Positions 26,793 to 37,679 of a stretch of 64,000 nucleotides of DNA are shown piece by piece. The stretch's first letter is position 1. Each line of letters opens with the position of its first letter. The DNA is taken from assembly GCF_003663825.1 (NCBI RefSeq), contig NZ_RCCC01000001.1, positions 4,286,501 to 4,350,500 of the forward strand, read 5' to 3'. The stretch comes from Acidovorax sp. 106 (GTDB lineage Bacteria > Pseudomonadota > Gammaproteobacteria > Burkholderiales > Burkholderiaceae_C). The position numbers were made by a program, and so were the translations under genes. The notes beneath the pieces are model-generated. The model saw nothing but the letters and a program-made list of their open reading frames with translations. It did no database searches and was not told where the DNA came from.

Positions 26793-27095
26793 GGCGCCTT
26801 TTGGTGCGGTAGATGGGCCATCATAGGGAAAGATGGCCGCAATGGGGTGATATGTTGGTGCAACGCCGATGTGCTGGTTGGCGTTGTATCAACGAGGCCG
26901 TTCTGGAAAATGGTTGGGAGATGGTCACCAATAGATACGATGTATATTATGTTAAATGACAAATCGCCGAAAGGACCAAATATTCAATGAGATGGATGCC
27001 ATCCCACTCATAGCGAGCCCACCACTCTCTTGAACAATGGGCCAGCGACGGCACAACCAGCACAGCGGGTGCCCCCAAAAAACCTTTGCGATCCA
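26793..27095. other. Intergenic region between the GGDEF/EAL gene and the kfrA-like gene
   Basis: About 300 bases without a credible gene. It has a markedly AT-rich patch (about 26930-26995) unlike the flanks, which may hold the promoter of the GGDEF/EAL gene and may mark one edge of an acquired segment. I see no clear terminator or direct repeat. Confidence 0.5.
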
Positions 27096-28091
27096 TCAAC
27101 GGCCTCTGCGCAAAGGCTGGACGGCCGTCTTGGCAGAGCCCACACGCAACCGCCTCGGCGTAGGCAAATGGGTGCGTAATTCTTGCAAAAGCTGCGCAGC
27201 TTCGCGGCCCAACTCAGAGTTCTGGGTGCGTGCAGCGTAAATCTCATCCCGTGCCACGGCCAACTCGCGGGTCAACCCAGCGTTTTCTGACTGCAAAGCA
27301 CTTGATTGCACTTCCAGCGCCTTGGCGCGGTCTTGCTCGTCGGCCAGGGTTTTGGCAGATTTCTTGGCGTCCTCTGCCCATTGCGCAGCGACTCGCTTGG
27401 CATCCTGGCGGGCCCGGTCAATTTCTTCGAGCAAACGGCGCTCTTGTGCTGTGGCGCGTTGCTCCAGGCGTTCACGCTCTTTGCGATGGTCCTCGTCTTT
27501 GGCGCGTCCGTTTTGGCGCTCTAGCTGCGCAGCAGCGGCCTGCTCGGCCTGAGTGCGGCGCAGCGCCTCTATCTCAGCATGGCCCAGCGCCAGCATTTGC
27601 TGCATTTCTTCCAGTTGCCGAGCCAGATTGCTGATTTGCTGGTCCTTGGCCTGCATCGCGGCCGCCAAGGCCTCGGTACGGTCCTTCAAGCGCTGCGCAT
27701 CTTGAGCCAGGGCGTCCCGCTCTGCGGAGAGCGTTTGGGCTTGTGCATCTACGTTGGCCTGGGCAGCGGCCAAACCGTGTGCGGCGTGCTCTTGCGATTG
27801 TTGAAGCGCGCGCGCCCACAGTGCTTTGGCAGCACGCAGCACGGGGGCTGGCAGCGTATCTGCTTCGGCCCCAGCACCCGCATCCTCCACAGGCCCTGCG
27901 CCCAGGCGCTTTGCCAACGAGCCATACCAACCGTCCAGCATCGGGCCGACCGTGTTGGGCGAGCCCCGCCCCAGTTGCTGGCGCACCCGCTCAATCGTTG
28001 GGCGCTCACCCTGGGCAAGCACGGTATCTGCGGCCGCCCAGACCTCTTCCATCTGAACACCCCGGCCACCTCGCACGCTATGGAACTGCAT
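27096..28091 (-). CDS. KfrA-like DNA-binding coiled-coil protein
   Basis: 331 residues. The N-terminal 60-70 residues (VWAAADTVLAQGERPTIERV, then QQLGRGSPNTVGPMLDGWY) match the KfrA N-terminal DNA-binding domain first known on IncP plasmids. The rest, about residues 100-310, is a long coiled coil rich in Gln, Ala, Arg and Glu (for example AAQWAEDAKKSAKTLADEQD). It probably binds DNA as a dimer and may act as an autorepressor or a nucleoid/partition-like protein. AGAGGAAG precedes the ATG. It is divergent from a tyrosine recombinase gene, with an inverted repeat 25-45 bases upstream of its start. Confidence 0.85.
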   Translation of the reverse strand: MQFHSVRGGRGVQMEEVWAAADTVLAQGERPTIERVRQQLGRGSPNTVGPMLDGWYGSLAKRLGAGPVEDAGAGAEADTLPAPVLRAAKALWARALQQSQEHAAHGLAAAQANVDAQAQTLSAERDALAQDAQRLKDRTEALAAAMQAKDQQISNLARQLEEMQQMLALGHAEIEALRRTQAEQAAAAQLERQNGRAKDEDHRKERERLEQRATAQERRLLEEIDRARQDAKRVAAQWAEDAKKSAKTLADEQDRAKALEVQSSALQSENAGLTRELAVARDEIYAARTQNSELGREAAQLLQELRTHLPTPRRLRVGSAKTAVQPLRRGR

Positions 28092-28115
28092 GGCTTCTTC
28101 CTCTTAAAATTACCA

Positions 28116-28180
28116 TCGATAAGTGATTGTTATCGAGAGTAAAATAACATATTCATATCACACAATACATTATATGTATT
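28116..28180. promoter_or_regulatory. AT-rich divergent regulatory region with two inverted repeats
   Basis: Between the kfrA-like and recombinase starts lie TCGATAA-N7-TTATCGA (28116-28136, perfect 7-bp arms) and AATACAT-TAT-ATGTATT (28164-28180, perfect 7-bp arms). Base composition is far more AT-rich than the genes. These are good candidates for KfrA binding sites controlling both genes. Confidence 0.6.
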
Positions 28181-28208
28181 AAATATTAAACCATAGGAGT
28201 TTTGCAGC

Positions 28209-29282
28209 ATGTTCCACCCGATGCACAGCCCTACGGCTGCTTTAGAGACCAGCAAGTTGTCCGAAATGACCGCTCGCGCCGTGGACGAATTGCTGCGCGA
28301 GGGGGAATCGGCCAACACGCTGGCCAGCTATCGCTCAGCGCTGCGGTACTGGGCAGCCTGGTTCAACCTGCGCTATGGGCGGCCCATTGCACTGCCTGTA
28401 ACGCCCAGCGTGGTGCTGCAGTTTGTGGTGGACCACGCCCAACGCACCACCGAGACAGGCCTAGCGCACGAGCTACCGACCGCGCTGGATGCAGCCCTGG
28501 TGGGCGCGGGCTTCAAAGGCAAGCTGGGCCCGATGGCACTCAATACGCTGGTGCACCGCGTGGCCGTACTGTCCAAAGCACACCAACTGCGCGGGCTGGA
28601 CAACCCTTGCCAGGACCCCAAAGTGCGCGAGCTGCTGAGCAAAACCAGGCGCGCCTACGGCAAACGCGGCGCCCTGCCGCAAAAGAAAGATGCGCTGACC
28701 AAAGCGCCGCTGATGGCCATGCTGGAGACCTGCGACACCAGTCTGAAAGGGCAACGCGACCGTGCTCTGCTGCTGTTTGCATGGGCCACGGGTGGGCGGC
28801 GGCGCTCTGAAGTGGCGGCAGCCGATATGAAAAGCCTGCGCAAGACAGGGCCCACATCGTTCACTTACGCCCTCACCCGCTCCAAGACCAACCAAAGCGC
28901 AGCAGACCGGCCCGAGAATTACAAGCCCCTGGAAGGCCTGGCCGCTGAAGCCCTGCAGGCATGGCTGACGGCGTCTGGCATTCAAGAAGGCGCCATCTTT
29001 AGGCAGGTCAAGAAAGGCAACAGTGTGGGCGCACCGCTGTCCGGGGCATCCGTGCGCGACATTGTTCGCCAGCGTGTCGCTGCTGCAGGGTTGCCCGATG
29101 TGTACTCGGCGCACTCTTTGCGTTCAGGCTTTGTGACTGAAGCCGCCAAGCAAAACATCCCCCTCACAGACACCATGGCCATGACGGGCCACCGGAGTGT
29201 GGCGAGCGTGCTGGGCTACTTCAGGGCTTCAGGCAGCAACCCCGCAGCCTCGCTGCTGGACCGCCAGGACGACCCGGCCTGA
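28209..29282 (+). CDS. Tyrosine recombinase / site-specific integrase
   Basis: 357 residues. An N-terminal SAM-like core-binding domain (ANTLASYRSALRYWAAWF) is followed by the catalytic domain: Arg in FAWATGGRRRSEVAAADM, H-x-x-R in AHSLRSGFVTEA, His in MTGHRSVASVLGYFRA and the nucleophile Tyr of GYF. All five or six catalytic positions appear present except that I could not place the Lys with certainty. TAGGAG precedes the ATG. It is divergent from the kfrA-like gene. No phage, plasmid or conjugation genes, and no tRNA or att repeat, are seen nearby, so its DNA target is unknown. Confidence 0.9.
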   Translation: MFHPMHSPTAALETSKLSEMTARAVDELLREGESANTLASYRSALRYWAAWFNLRYGRPIALPVTPSVVLQFVVDHAQRTTETGLAHELPTALDAALVGAGFKGKLGPMALNTLVHRVAVLSKAHQLRGLDNPCQDPKVRELLSKTRRAYGKRGALPQKKDALTKAPLMAMLETCDTSLKGQRDRALLLFAWATGGRRRSEVAAADMKSLRKTGPTSFTYALTRSKTNQSAADRPENYKPLEGLAAEALQAWLTASGIQEGAIFRQVKKGNSVGAPLSGASVRDIVRQRVAAAGLPDVYSAHSLRSGFVTEAAKQNIPLTDTMAMTGHRSVASVLGYFRASGSNPAASLLDRQDDPA

Positions 29283-29311
29283 AAACCCCACAACCTGCAC
29301 AACCCAGGCCC

Positions 29312-29655
29312 TCAACGCCCGGCCTGCGCCAGGCTGAACAGCTGGGCGGACCGGGCCCCGGACCGACAAAACGCCAGGACGGGAGCAGGCATGGTGTGCA
29401 GCAACTCGCCCATGGCCTGTGCTTGCTCGGCCGTGATGGCGCCACCCACCACGGGCAGATAAACATATTGCAAGCCCGCCGCTTGCGCAGCCCGGGCCAA
29501 GTCTGCGCAAGCGGCTGGGTGGGGCCGCCCTCTTCGTCCGGGCGATTGTTCACCACCGTTTTGTAGCCTTGCGATGCAACGTACGCCATGTCTTGCGCCT
29601 GCAATTGGGGTGACACGGCAAAGTCTTGCGTCACAGCGATGAAGGAAGGTGTCAT
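29312..29655 (-). pseudogene. DUF442 / Blh-type sulfur transferase, frameshifted
   Basis: The N-terminal part (MTPSFIAVTQDFAVSPQLQ onward to NNRPDEEGG) is in one frame and the C-terminal part (DLARAAQAAGLQYVYLPVVG, then GAITAEQAQAMGEL and the active-site loop AFCRSGARSAQ) is in another. They join if one base is restored near 29500-29525. The region is 344 bases, one short of a multiple of three. DUF442 proteins are rhodanese- or phosphatase-like and fused or adjacent to persulfide dioxygenases. It begins 1 base after the upstream YeeE-like gene, so it was the last gene of the BigR operon. Either a true recent mutation or a sequencing error. Confidence 0.8.
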
Positions 29656-29656
29656 T

Positions 29657-30097
29657 TCAATGCCCCTTGCTGGAAGTCCGCTGGGCCCGGCGCTCCAACA
29701 CTTCAAAAAGCCACATGCCCGCCAGCATGGCGGCGACAAAGGCCAAGGCCTTGGGCTGGCCTGCGGCAGCCGAGACGATAGCCGGGCCGGGGCAAAAGCC
29801 CGCCAACCCCCAGCCCACGCCAAACAGCAGGCTACCCAGCACCAGGCGCTTGTCCACATCCCGCGCCGTAGGCACATGCATGGCCCCGCCCAAAAAGCTG
29901 CGGGTGCGCTTTTTGGCCACGGCAAATGCAACAGCACCGACAGCAATGGCCCCACCCATGACAAAGGCCAACGACGGGTCCCACAGCCCGGCCAGATCGA
30001 GAAAGCCCAGCACCTTGCCGGGGTCGGTCATGCCCGACAGGATCAAACCCAGGCCAAACAACAGGCCCACCAAGAACTCTGACAAACGACTTTTCAT
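29657..30097 (-). CDS. YeeE/YedE-type sulfur transport membrane protein (PmpB-like)
   Basis: 146 residues with four predicted membrane helices. It contains the conserved [15 protein letters not shown] motif (Cys in CPGP), seen in the small half-type YeeE/YedE (DUF6691) proteins that move thiosulfate or sulfane sulfur. GAAAGG precedes the ATG at 30097; another ATG lies eight codons upstream. It is followed after 1 base by the DUF442 frame and preceded by a second half-type protein, so both probably form one channel in the inner membrane. Confidence 0.88.
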   Translation of the reverse strand: MKSRLSEFLVGLLFGLGLILSGMTDPGKVLGFLDLAGLWDPSLAFVMGGAIAVGAVAFAVAKKRTRSFLGGAMHVPTARDVDKRLVLGSLLFGVGWGLAGFCPGPAIVSAAAGQPKALAFVAAMLAGMWLFEVLERRAQRTSSKGH

Positions 30098-30144
30098 TTC
30101 AGGCCTTTCAAAATGAGGCATTCAAGATTGGGCACCACAGGGCC

Positions 30145-30576
30145 TCAGCCCAGCCAATGGCGCACCACATACACAGCCACAAACCCTGCGCCCATGAACG
30201 ATGCCGTCGCCACCAAAGAGCGCGGCGACAGGCGCGACAGGCCGCACACCCCGTGGCCGCTGGTACAGCCTGACCCGTAACGGGTGCCCACCCCCACCAG
30301 CAAGCCCGCAACCAGCACCATGGCCCAGCTGGCATCCACTCGCACAGAAACGGAGCCCGCCAGCGCGAACCACAAGGCAGGCGCAGCCACCATGCCCAAC
30401 ACAAACGACAGCCGCCAACCCACATCGCCCGCACGGGGCCGCAGCAGCCCACCCACAATGCCGCTGATGCCCAGGATGCGCCCATTGACGAGCACAAACA
30501 CGGCGGCGGCCACGCCCAGCATCAACCCACCGGCCAGCGACATCCAGGGGGTGAAATGGCTCCAATCGATGGTCAT
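30145..30576 (-). CDS. YeeE/YedE-type sulfur transport membrane protein (PmpA-like)
   Basis: 143 residues, four predicted helices. The conserved [19 protein letters not shown] motif (Cys and Gly/His cluster) is the hallmark of YeeE/YedE proteins that bind sulfur species. GAGGAGG lies 7 bases before the ATG and the gene starts 2 bases after the regulator stop. With the following gene it forms a two-part transporter under control of the BigR-like repressor. Confidence 0.9.
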   Translation of the reverse strand: MTIDWSHFTPWMSLAGGLMLGVAAAVFVLVNGRILGISGIVGGLLRPRAGDVGWRLSFVLGMVAAPALWFALAGSVSVRVDASWAMVLVAGLLVGVGTRYGSGCTSGHGVCGLSRLSPRSLVATASFMGAGFVAVYVVRHWLG

Positions 30577-30578
30577 GC

Positions 30579-30941
30579 TCAAGCCTCCTCGGTGGTTGCC
30601 GCCGCTGCAGCGGGGGCGCAAAACTGTTCAAACAACACCCCCATCACCGCCAGCGCCTGGGGGCTGGCAATCGCGTAGTAAATGTTCTTGCCCTCGCGCC
30701 GGGTGCTGACAAGGCCCTCTTCCCGCAGAACCCCCAGTTGCTGAGACAGCGTGGGCTGGCCAATGCCCACCAATGCCTCCAGCTCGCCCACGCGCTTTTC
30801 GCCTTCGGTCAATTGGCACAGCAGCAACAGGCGGTCTGGATTGGAGAGCACCTTCATCAGGCGGCAAGCAGCATCTGCCGAGCTGCGCAGGGTTTCCAGG
30901 TCCATGGTGGCGTGGGTTTCAGCGGTCATGGGCATCTGCAT
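30579..30941 (-). CDS. bigR: ArsR-family persulfide-responsive repressor (BigR/SqrR-like)
   Basis: 120 residues with an ArsR winged helix (MKVLSNPDRLLLLCQLTEGE, then VGIGQPTLSQQLGVLREEGL). The two Cys expected of BigR/SqrR sulfide sensors fall exactly at Cys42 (LLCQL) and Cys108 (EQFCAP); persulfides link them and release DNA. CCGGAG precedes the ATG at 30941. It heads the operon with two sulfur-transport proteins and is divergent from the persulfide-dioxygenase-like gene across a near-symmetric operator. Gene symbol given on the Cys match and context. Confidence 0.85.
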   Translation of the reverse strand: MQMPMTAETHATMDLETLRSSADAACRLMKVLSNPDRLLLLCQLTEGEKRVGELEALVGIGQPTLSQQLGVLREEGLVSTRREGKNIYYAIASPQALAVMGVLFEQFCAPAAAAATTEEA

Positions 30942-30962
30942 CGGCTCCGGTTTTTAATTTCA

Positions 30963-31008
30963 TTGACGATAGTCTATTGACAAACAATATATCCGTCAAC
31001 ATACTATC
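30963..31008. promoter_or_regulatory. Symmetric operator with face-to-face promoters, BigR-type
   Basis: Two 14-base arms, GATAGTCTATTGAC (30968-30981) and GTCAACATACTATC (30995-31008), are inverted with 12 of 14 positions paired and a 13-base AT-rich spacer. Rightward promoter: TTGACA (30977-30982), 17 bases, CATACT (31000-31005). Leftward promoter: TTGACG (30999-30994), 17 bases, TAGACT (30976-30971). Each arm therefore holds the -35 of one promoter and the -10 of the other, so a bound repressor would block both. Confidence 0.75.
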
Positions 31009-31040
31009 TTCAACTTAATTGAAAGCGTGAGGCATTCAAC

Positions 31041-31901
31041 GTGAACCCCACCGTGAAAGCATTCTTTGACGCAGCCACCTGGACGGTGAGTTATGTGGTC
31101 TACGACCAAGCCGGCGGCCACTGCGCCCTGGTGGATTCGGTGTTGGACTACGACGCCAAGTCGGGTCGCACCGCCACCCGCTCAGCCGATGCGCTGCTGG
31201 CTTTTGTGTCAGAACAGGCGCTCACGGTGCAGTGGATTCTGGAAACCCATGCCCATGCCGACCACCTCTCCGCCGCCCACTACCTGCGGGAAAAAGTGGG
31301 CGGGACAATTGCGATTGGCGCGGCCATCACGCAGGTGCAAAAAGTATTCAAAGGCATCTTTCACCTGGAGTCTGAATTCCAGCCCGATGGCGGCCAGTTC
31401 GACCACCTGCTCCAGGATGGCGAAGTGTTTGCCATCGGCAAACTGCAAGCCCAGGCCCTGTCGGTGCCTGGTCACACCCCGGCCTGCATGGCCTTTCAGG
31501 TGGGGGATTCGGTTTTTGTGGGCGACACCCTGTTCATGCCCGATGTGGGCACCGCGCGCTGCGACTTCCCCGGCGGCAGTGCGCACAACCTCTACCAGTC
31601 GGTGCGAAAGTTGCTGAGCATGCCACCAGACACGCGCCTGTTCATGTGCCACGACTACCCGCCGCCTGGCCGCCAGCCTACGTGGCAATGCACGGTGGCC
31701 GACCAGCGGGCGCACAACATCCACCTGCACGATGGCGTCACGGAAGCTGAATTTGTCAGCCTACGTACCCGCCGCGACGCCACGCTGGAGATGCCCGTGC
31801 TGATCCTGCCAGCCGTGCAAGTCAATATCCGCGCAGGCGCCCTGCCCCCGGCCGAGGACAACGGCGTGGCTTATCTGAAGATTCCGCTGAACGCCCTGTA
31901 A
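31041..31901 (+). CDS. Persulfide dioxygenase-like metallo-beta-lactamase hydrolase (Blh/ETHE1-type)
   Basis: 286 residues. Metallo-beta-lactamase fold with the metal motif THAHADHLSAA at about residues 69-79, GHTPACMAF, VFVGDTLFMPDVGTARCDF and FMCHDYPP. GxAxCDF and the lack of the second zinc ligands fit ETHE1/Blh mononuclear-iron persulfide dioxygenases that oxidise glutathione persulfide to sulfite. GTG start with GAGG upstream. Divergent from bigR across its operator, so it is induced by sulfide or persulfide. Followed by DUF2892 and AhpD-like genes in the same direction. Confidence 0.9.
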   Translation: MNPTVKAFFDAATWTVSYVVYDQAGGHCALVDSVLDYDAKSGRTATRSADALLAFVSEQALTVQWILETHAHADHLSAAHYLREKVGGTIAIGAAITQVQKVFKGIFHLESEFQPDGGQFDHLLQDGEVFAIGKLQAQALSVPGHTPACMAFQVGDSVFVGDTLFMPDVGTARCDFPGGSAHNLYQSVRKLLSMPPDTRLFMCHDYPPPGRQPTWQCTVADQRAHNIHLHDGVTEAEFVSLRTRRDATLEMPVLILPAVQVNIRAGALPPAEDNGVAYLKIPLNAL

Positions 31902-31998
31902 CGCGGCCAGGCCTCACACAACCCTCTGTAACGCCGTGCTGCAGAGGCATCACCCGGGCGCCCTCGAAAGCGCCCCAACAACCCGAAGGAAAGAAACC

Positions 31999-32190
31999 AT
32001 GAAATTCAATGTAGGAACCGTGGACCGCGTGCTGCGCATCGTGGCAGGCCTAGTGCTGATTGCGCTGGCCGCAACTGGCACGGTGGGCTGGTGGGGCTGG
32101 CTGGGCGTGATCCCCTTGGCCACGGGGCTGTTCCGCTTTTGCCCGGCGTACACCCTGCTGGGCATCAACACGTGTCCTCTGAACAAATAA
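31999..32190 (+). CDS. DUF2892 (YgaP-type) membrane protein
   Basis: 63 residues with two membrane helices (RVLRIVAGLVLIALAATG and WGWLGVIPLATGLFRF) and a final CPAYTLLGINTCP holding two Cys. This is the DUF2892 domain found fused to rhodanese in YgaP and often encoded near sulfide-oxidation genes. GAAGGAA precedes the ATG. It probably helps handle sulfane sulfur at the inner membrane; the reaction is unknown. Confidence 0.85.
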   Translation: MKFNVGTVDRVLRIVAGLVLIALAATGTVGWWGWLGVIPLATGLFRFCPAYTLLGINTCPLNK

Positions 32191-32220
32191 CCCATAAAAA
32201 AGCCAGAAAAGGCCCCCTCC

Positions 32221-32574
32221 ATGAGCACGTTCGACCACGCAGGCCTGATGCAAGGCATCAATGAAAGCCTGTCTACCTTCCGCAAGGCCCAGCCCGACAC
32301 CATGCGGGGCTTTTCACAACTGGCGCAGGCCGCCATGGCCGAGGGCGCGCTGAGCGCCAAACACAAAGAGCTGATTGCACTGGCCATTGGCGTCAGCCAG
32401 CGATGCTCGGGGTGCATCGGCTTTCACGTCAAGGCCTTGCTCAAACTGGGCGCCACACGCCAAGAGGTGGAAGAGATGCTGGGCGTGTGCGTGTACATGG
32501 GCGGCGGCCCCTCGCTCATGTACACCGCCGAAGCCCTGGCGGCCTGGGACAAGCTCGCAGTTGCCAGCCATTGA
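32221..32574 (+). CDS. AhpD-like carboxymuconolactone decarboxylase family protein
   Basis: 117 residues. The C-x-x-C-x-x-x-His motif of AhpD-type alkylhydroperoxidases is SQRCSGCIGFHVKALLKLG (Cys61-Cys64-His68 approximately). Such proteins use the Cys pair for peroxide or thiol reduction. It follows the DUF2892 gene after 30 bases and is the last gene of the sulfur unit, so it may cope with reactive sulfur or peroxide. A dispersed repeat starts right after the stop. Confidence 0.88.
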   Translation: MSTFDHAGLMQGINESLSTFRKAQPDTMRGFSQLAQAAMAEGALSAKHKELIALAIGVSQRCSGCIGFHVKALLKLGATRQEVEEMLGVCVYMGGGPSLMYTAEALAAWDKLAVASH

Positions 32575-32638
32575 ATATAAAAATGGGCGCTAACGCCTAA
32601 TAATAAAGCGTTAGCAGCTACTATTTTTACAGCAAAAA
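32575..32638 (-). repeat. Dispersed palindromic repeat, copy 4
   Basis: Arms AAATGGGCGCTAACGCCTA and AAAGCGTTAGCAGCTACTA. It overlaps or abuts the stop of the AhpD-like gene. Confidence 0.78.
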
Positions 32639-32714
32639 CCCGCACTCATGCCGCCCAAGTGGCGGCTGGCTGCGGTGCCTGCACCGGATGCCACGCACCG
32701 GCCCCTCGTGCAAA

Positions 32715-32765
32715 TTTCCCTTACGTAGTTAACAATTGGCTGATATAACTTACATATCGCCAAGA
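32715..32765 (+). promoter_or_regulatory. AT-rich probable promoter before the molybdopterin-fold gene
   Basis: The stretch has TTAACA (32729-32734) and several TATA-like boxes (TATAAC at 32744, TACATA at 32751) in a clearly AT-rich patch 50-90 bases before the start. No pairing with ideal spacing can be chosen firmly. Confidence 0.35.
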
Positions 32766-32815
32766 AGCTTGCACCACCCAGGCAGCAAGGCCGCTACGTA
32801 CAGGGAGAGAGTCAT

Positions 32816-33352
32816 ATGGCTGCCGACCACCGCAAACACAGCGCGCTGTGTGCTTGGGCCTTGCGCACGTTGCTCTGCGCCGTGCCACTGTTGCTGGTAA
32901 GCCATGTTGCCCAGGCGCTAGACAAACCCACCGGCCCCGTGGTGCTCACGGTAGAGGGCAACATCAGCGCACCCAACCAGGGTGCCAAGGCGCAGTTTGA
33001 TATGCCCATGCTGGAGAAGCTGCCCCAGCACACCTTCACCACCCGCACCCCGTGGTACCCCGACGCCGTCACGTTCACAGGCCCTCTGCTGCGTGATGTG
33101 CTGGCCGCTGCGGGCAGCAAGGGCAATGCCATCACGGCGGTAGCACTCAATGACTACAAGACGGAAATCCCGATGGACGATGTACACCGGCATGAGGTGA
33201 TCGTGGCCCGGCTGATGAACAACCGCCCCATGCCCATTCGAGAAAAAGGCCCGCTGTTCATCATCTACCCCTTTGACACCAAGACCGAGCTGCGCACCGA
33301 GCTGTACTACAACCGCGCCGCCTGGCAGCTCAACGCGCTGCGCATCCGTTAA
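32816..33352 (+). CDS. Exported molybdopterin-binding-fold protein
   Basis: 178 residues with a signal peptide (hydrophobic LRTLLCAVPLLLVSHVAQA) and one small domain, including TFTTRTPWYPDAVTFTGPLL and a YPFDTKTELRTELYYNRAAW end, as in the small oxidoreductase molybdopterin-binding (SUOX-fold) family. It lacks other enzyme domains, so it could be a ligand- or cofactor-binding sensor partner. GGGAGAGA precedes the ATG. The hybrid kinase gene follows after 18 bases, and this arrangement suggests a periplasmic input for that kinase (inference). Confidence 0.8.
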   Translation: MAADHRKHSALCAWALRTLLCAVPLLLVSHVAQALDKPTGPVVLTVEGNISAPNQGAKAQFDMPMLEKLPQHTFTTRTPWYPDAVTFTGPLLRDVLAAAGSKGNAITAVALNDYKTEIPMDDVHRHEVIVARLMNNRPMPIREKGPLFIIYPFDTKTELRTELYYNRAAWQLNALRIR

Positions 33353-33370
33353 CGCCATCAGGAGGACCGC

Positions 33371-36412
<3,042 letters not shown>

Positions 36413-36455
36413 ACGCCAGCAAGCTTGATAACGACAACACACAAGGAGGTCCGCC

Positions 36456-37646
36456 ATGAACAGCCCACTCGAACCCAACGGCAAATGCACGGTGCTGGTG
36501 GTCGATGACACGCCCGACAACCTTTCGCTGATGAGCGGCCTGCTGCGCGCGGACTACAAGGTCAAACTAGCGCCCAGTGGCGAGCGGGCCCTGCAAATTG
36601 TGGCGGGCGAGAGCAAGCCCGATCTGATCCTGCTGGACATCATGATGCCGGACATGGATGGCTACGAGGTGCTGCGGCGGCTGCAGTTCAACCCCGAGAC
36701 CGAAGACATTCCCGTCATCTTCCTCACGGCCATGAGCGCGTCAGACGACGAAACCGTGGGGCTGGAGCTGGGCGCGGTGGACTACATCACCAAGCCCATC
36801 AACCCCGCCATCACGTTGGCGCGGGTGCGCAACCACCTGCAGCTCAAGCGAGCCAAAGACCTGCTGGCCCACCACAACCATTACCTAGAGCAGGAAGTGG
36901 CGCGCCGCACCCGCCAGGTGGCAGAACTGCAGGACGTGACGATCCGCGCCATGGCCTCGCTGGCCGAAACGCGCGACAACGAAACCGGCAACCACATCCG
37001 CCGCACCCAGCACTATGTGGAGGCGCTGGCGCGCAAGCTGCAAAACCACCCGCGCTTTGCAGAGGATCTGAGCGAAGCTGCCATCGCCATGATCTTCAAG
37101 TCCGCCCCGCTGCACGACATTGGCAAAGTGGGCATTCCGGACCGCATCCTGCTCAAGCCCGGCGCACTCACCCCCGAAGAGTTTGAAGTGATGAAGACGC
37201 ACACGACGTTAGGGCTGGAAGCCATCCTCGCGGCCGAGCGCGGGACCACGCAGGACAACCCGTTTTTTCGCTACGCCAAAGAGATCACCTACAGCCACCA
37301 GGAAAAATGGGATGGCTCAGGCTACCCCTTGGGCCTGGTGGGTAACACCATTCCGCTGTCTGCACGCCTCATGGCGGTGGCCGATGTGTACGACGCGCTG
37401 ATCTCGGTGCGCGTGTACAAACCGGCCTACAGCCATGAGCAAGCGGTGCAGATCATCAAGGACGGGCGCGGCAGCCACTTCGACCCCGACATGGTGGACG
37501 CCTTTTTGACGCTGTCTGAAGAGTTTCGGCGCATCGCCTTGCGCTTTGCCGATGGCGAGCCCTCCCTGCACCAGGCAGTCGACCGCATGGCGGCCGATCT
37601 GCCCGCCGAGGCCATCGAAACTATCGTGCTGGACACTCGCACGTAG
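36456..37646 (+). CDS. Response regulator with HD-GYP cyclic-di-GMP phosphodiesterase domain
   Basis: 396 residues, RpfG-like. Receiver with Asp61 (LLDIMMPDMDGY), short linker coiled coil (about 125-160), then an HD-GYP domain with HIRRTQHYVEAL, HDIGKVGIPDRIL and WDGSGYPLGL. It hydrolyses cyclic di-GMP when phosphorylated. A strong AAGGAGG ribosome site lies 7 bases before the ATG. It is the likely output of the preceding hybrid kinase, whose HPt would feed its receiver. Confidence 0.93.
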   Translation: MNSPLEPNGKCTVLVVDDTPDNLSLMSGLLRADYKVKLAPSGERALQIVAGESKPDLILLDIMMPDMDGYEVLRRLQFNPETEDIPVIFLTAMSASDDETVGLELGAVDYITKPINPAITLARVRNHLQLKRAKDLLAHHNHYLEQEVARRTRQVAELQDVTIRAMASLAETRDNETGNHIRRTQHYVEALARKLQNHPRFAEDLSEAAIAMIFKSAPLHDIGKVGIPDRILLKPGALTPEEFEVMKTHTTLGLEAILAAERGTTQDNPFFRYAKEITYSHQEKWDGSGYPLGLVGNTIPLSARLMAVADVYDALISVRVYKPAYSHEQAVQIIKDGRGSHFDPDMVDAFLTLSEEFRRIALRFADGEPSLHQAVDRMAADLPAEAIETIVLDTRT

Positions 37647-37679
37647 TCTCGCGGGCAGCCACCCGCCCTGCGCATGGCC

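Noticed and set aside
26980..27010. GATGG/CCATC symmetric sequence near the kfrA-like gene as an att site
   Set aside because: It is short, and no second copy or tRNA gene was seen within the window.
29221..29964. 247-codon minus-strand frame across the DUF442 and YeeE genes
   Set aside because: It joins the true DUF442 N-terminus to out-of-frame YeeE sequence; only the DUF442 part is real.
31923..31947. CCTCTG/CAGAGG hairpin after the persulfide dioxygenase-like gene
   Set aside because: Six-base stem with a 13-base loop and no T tract; not convincing as a terminator in the middle of a likely operon.
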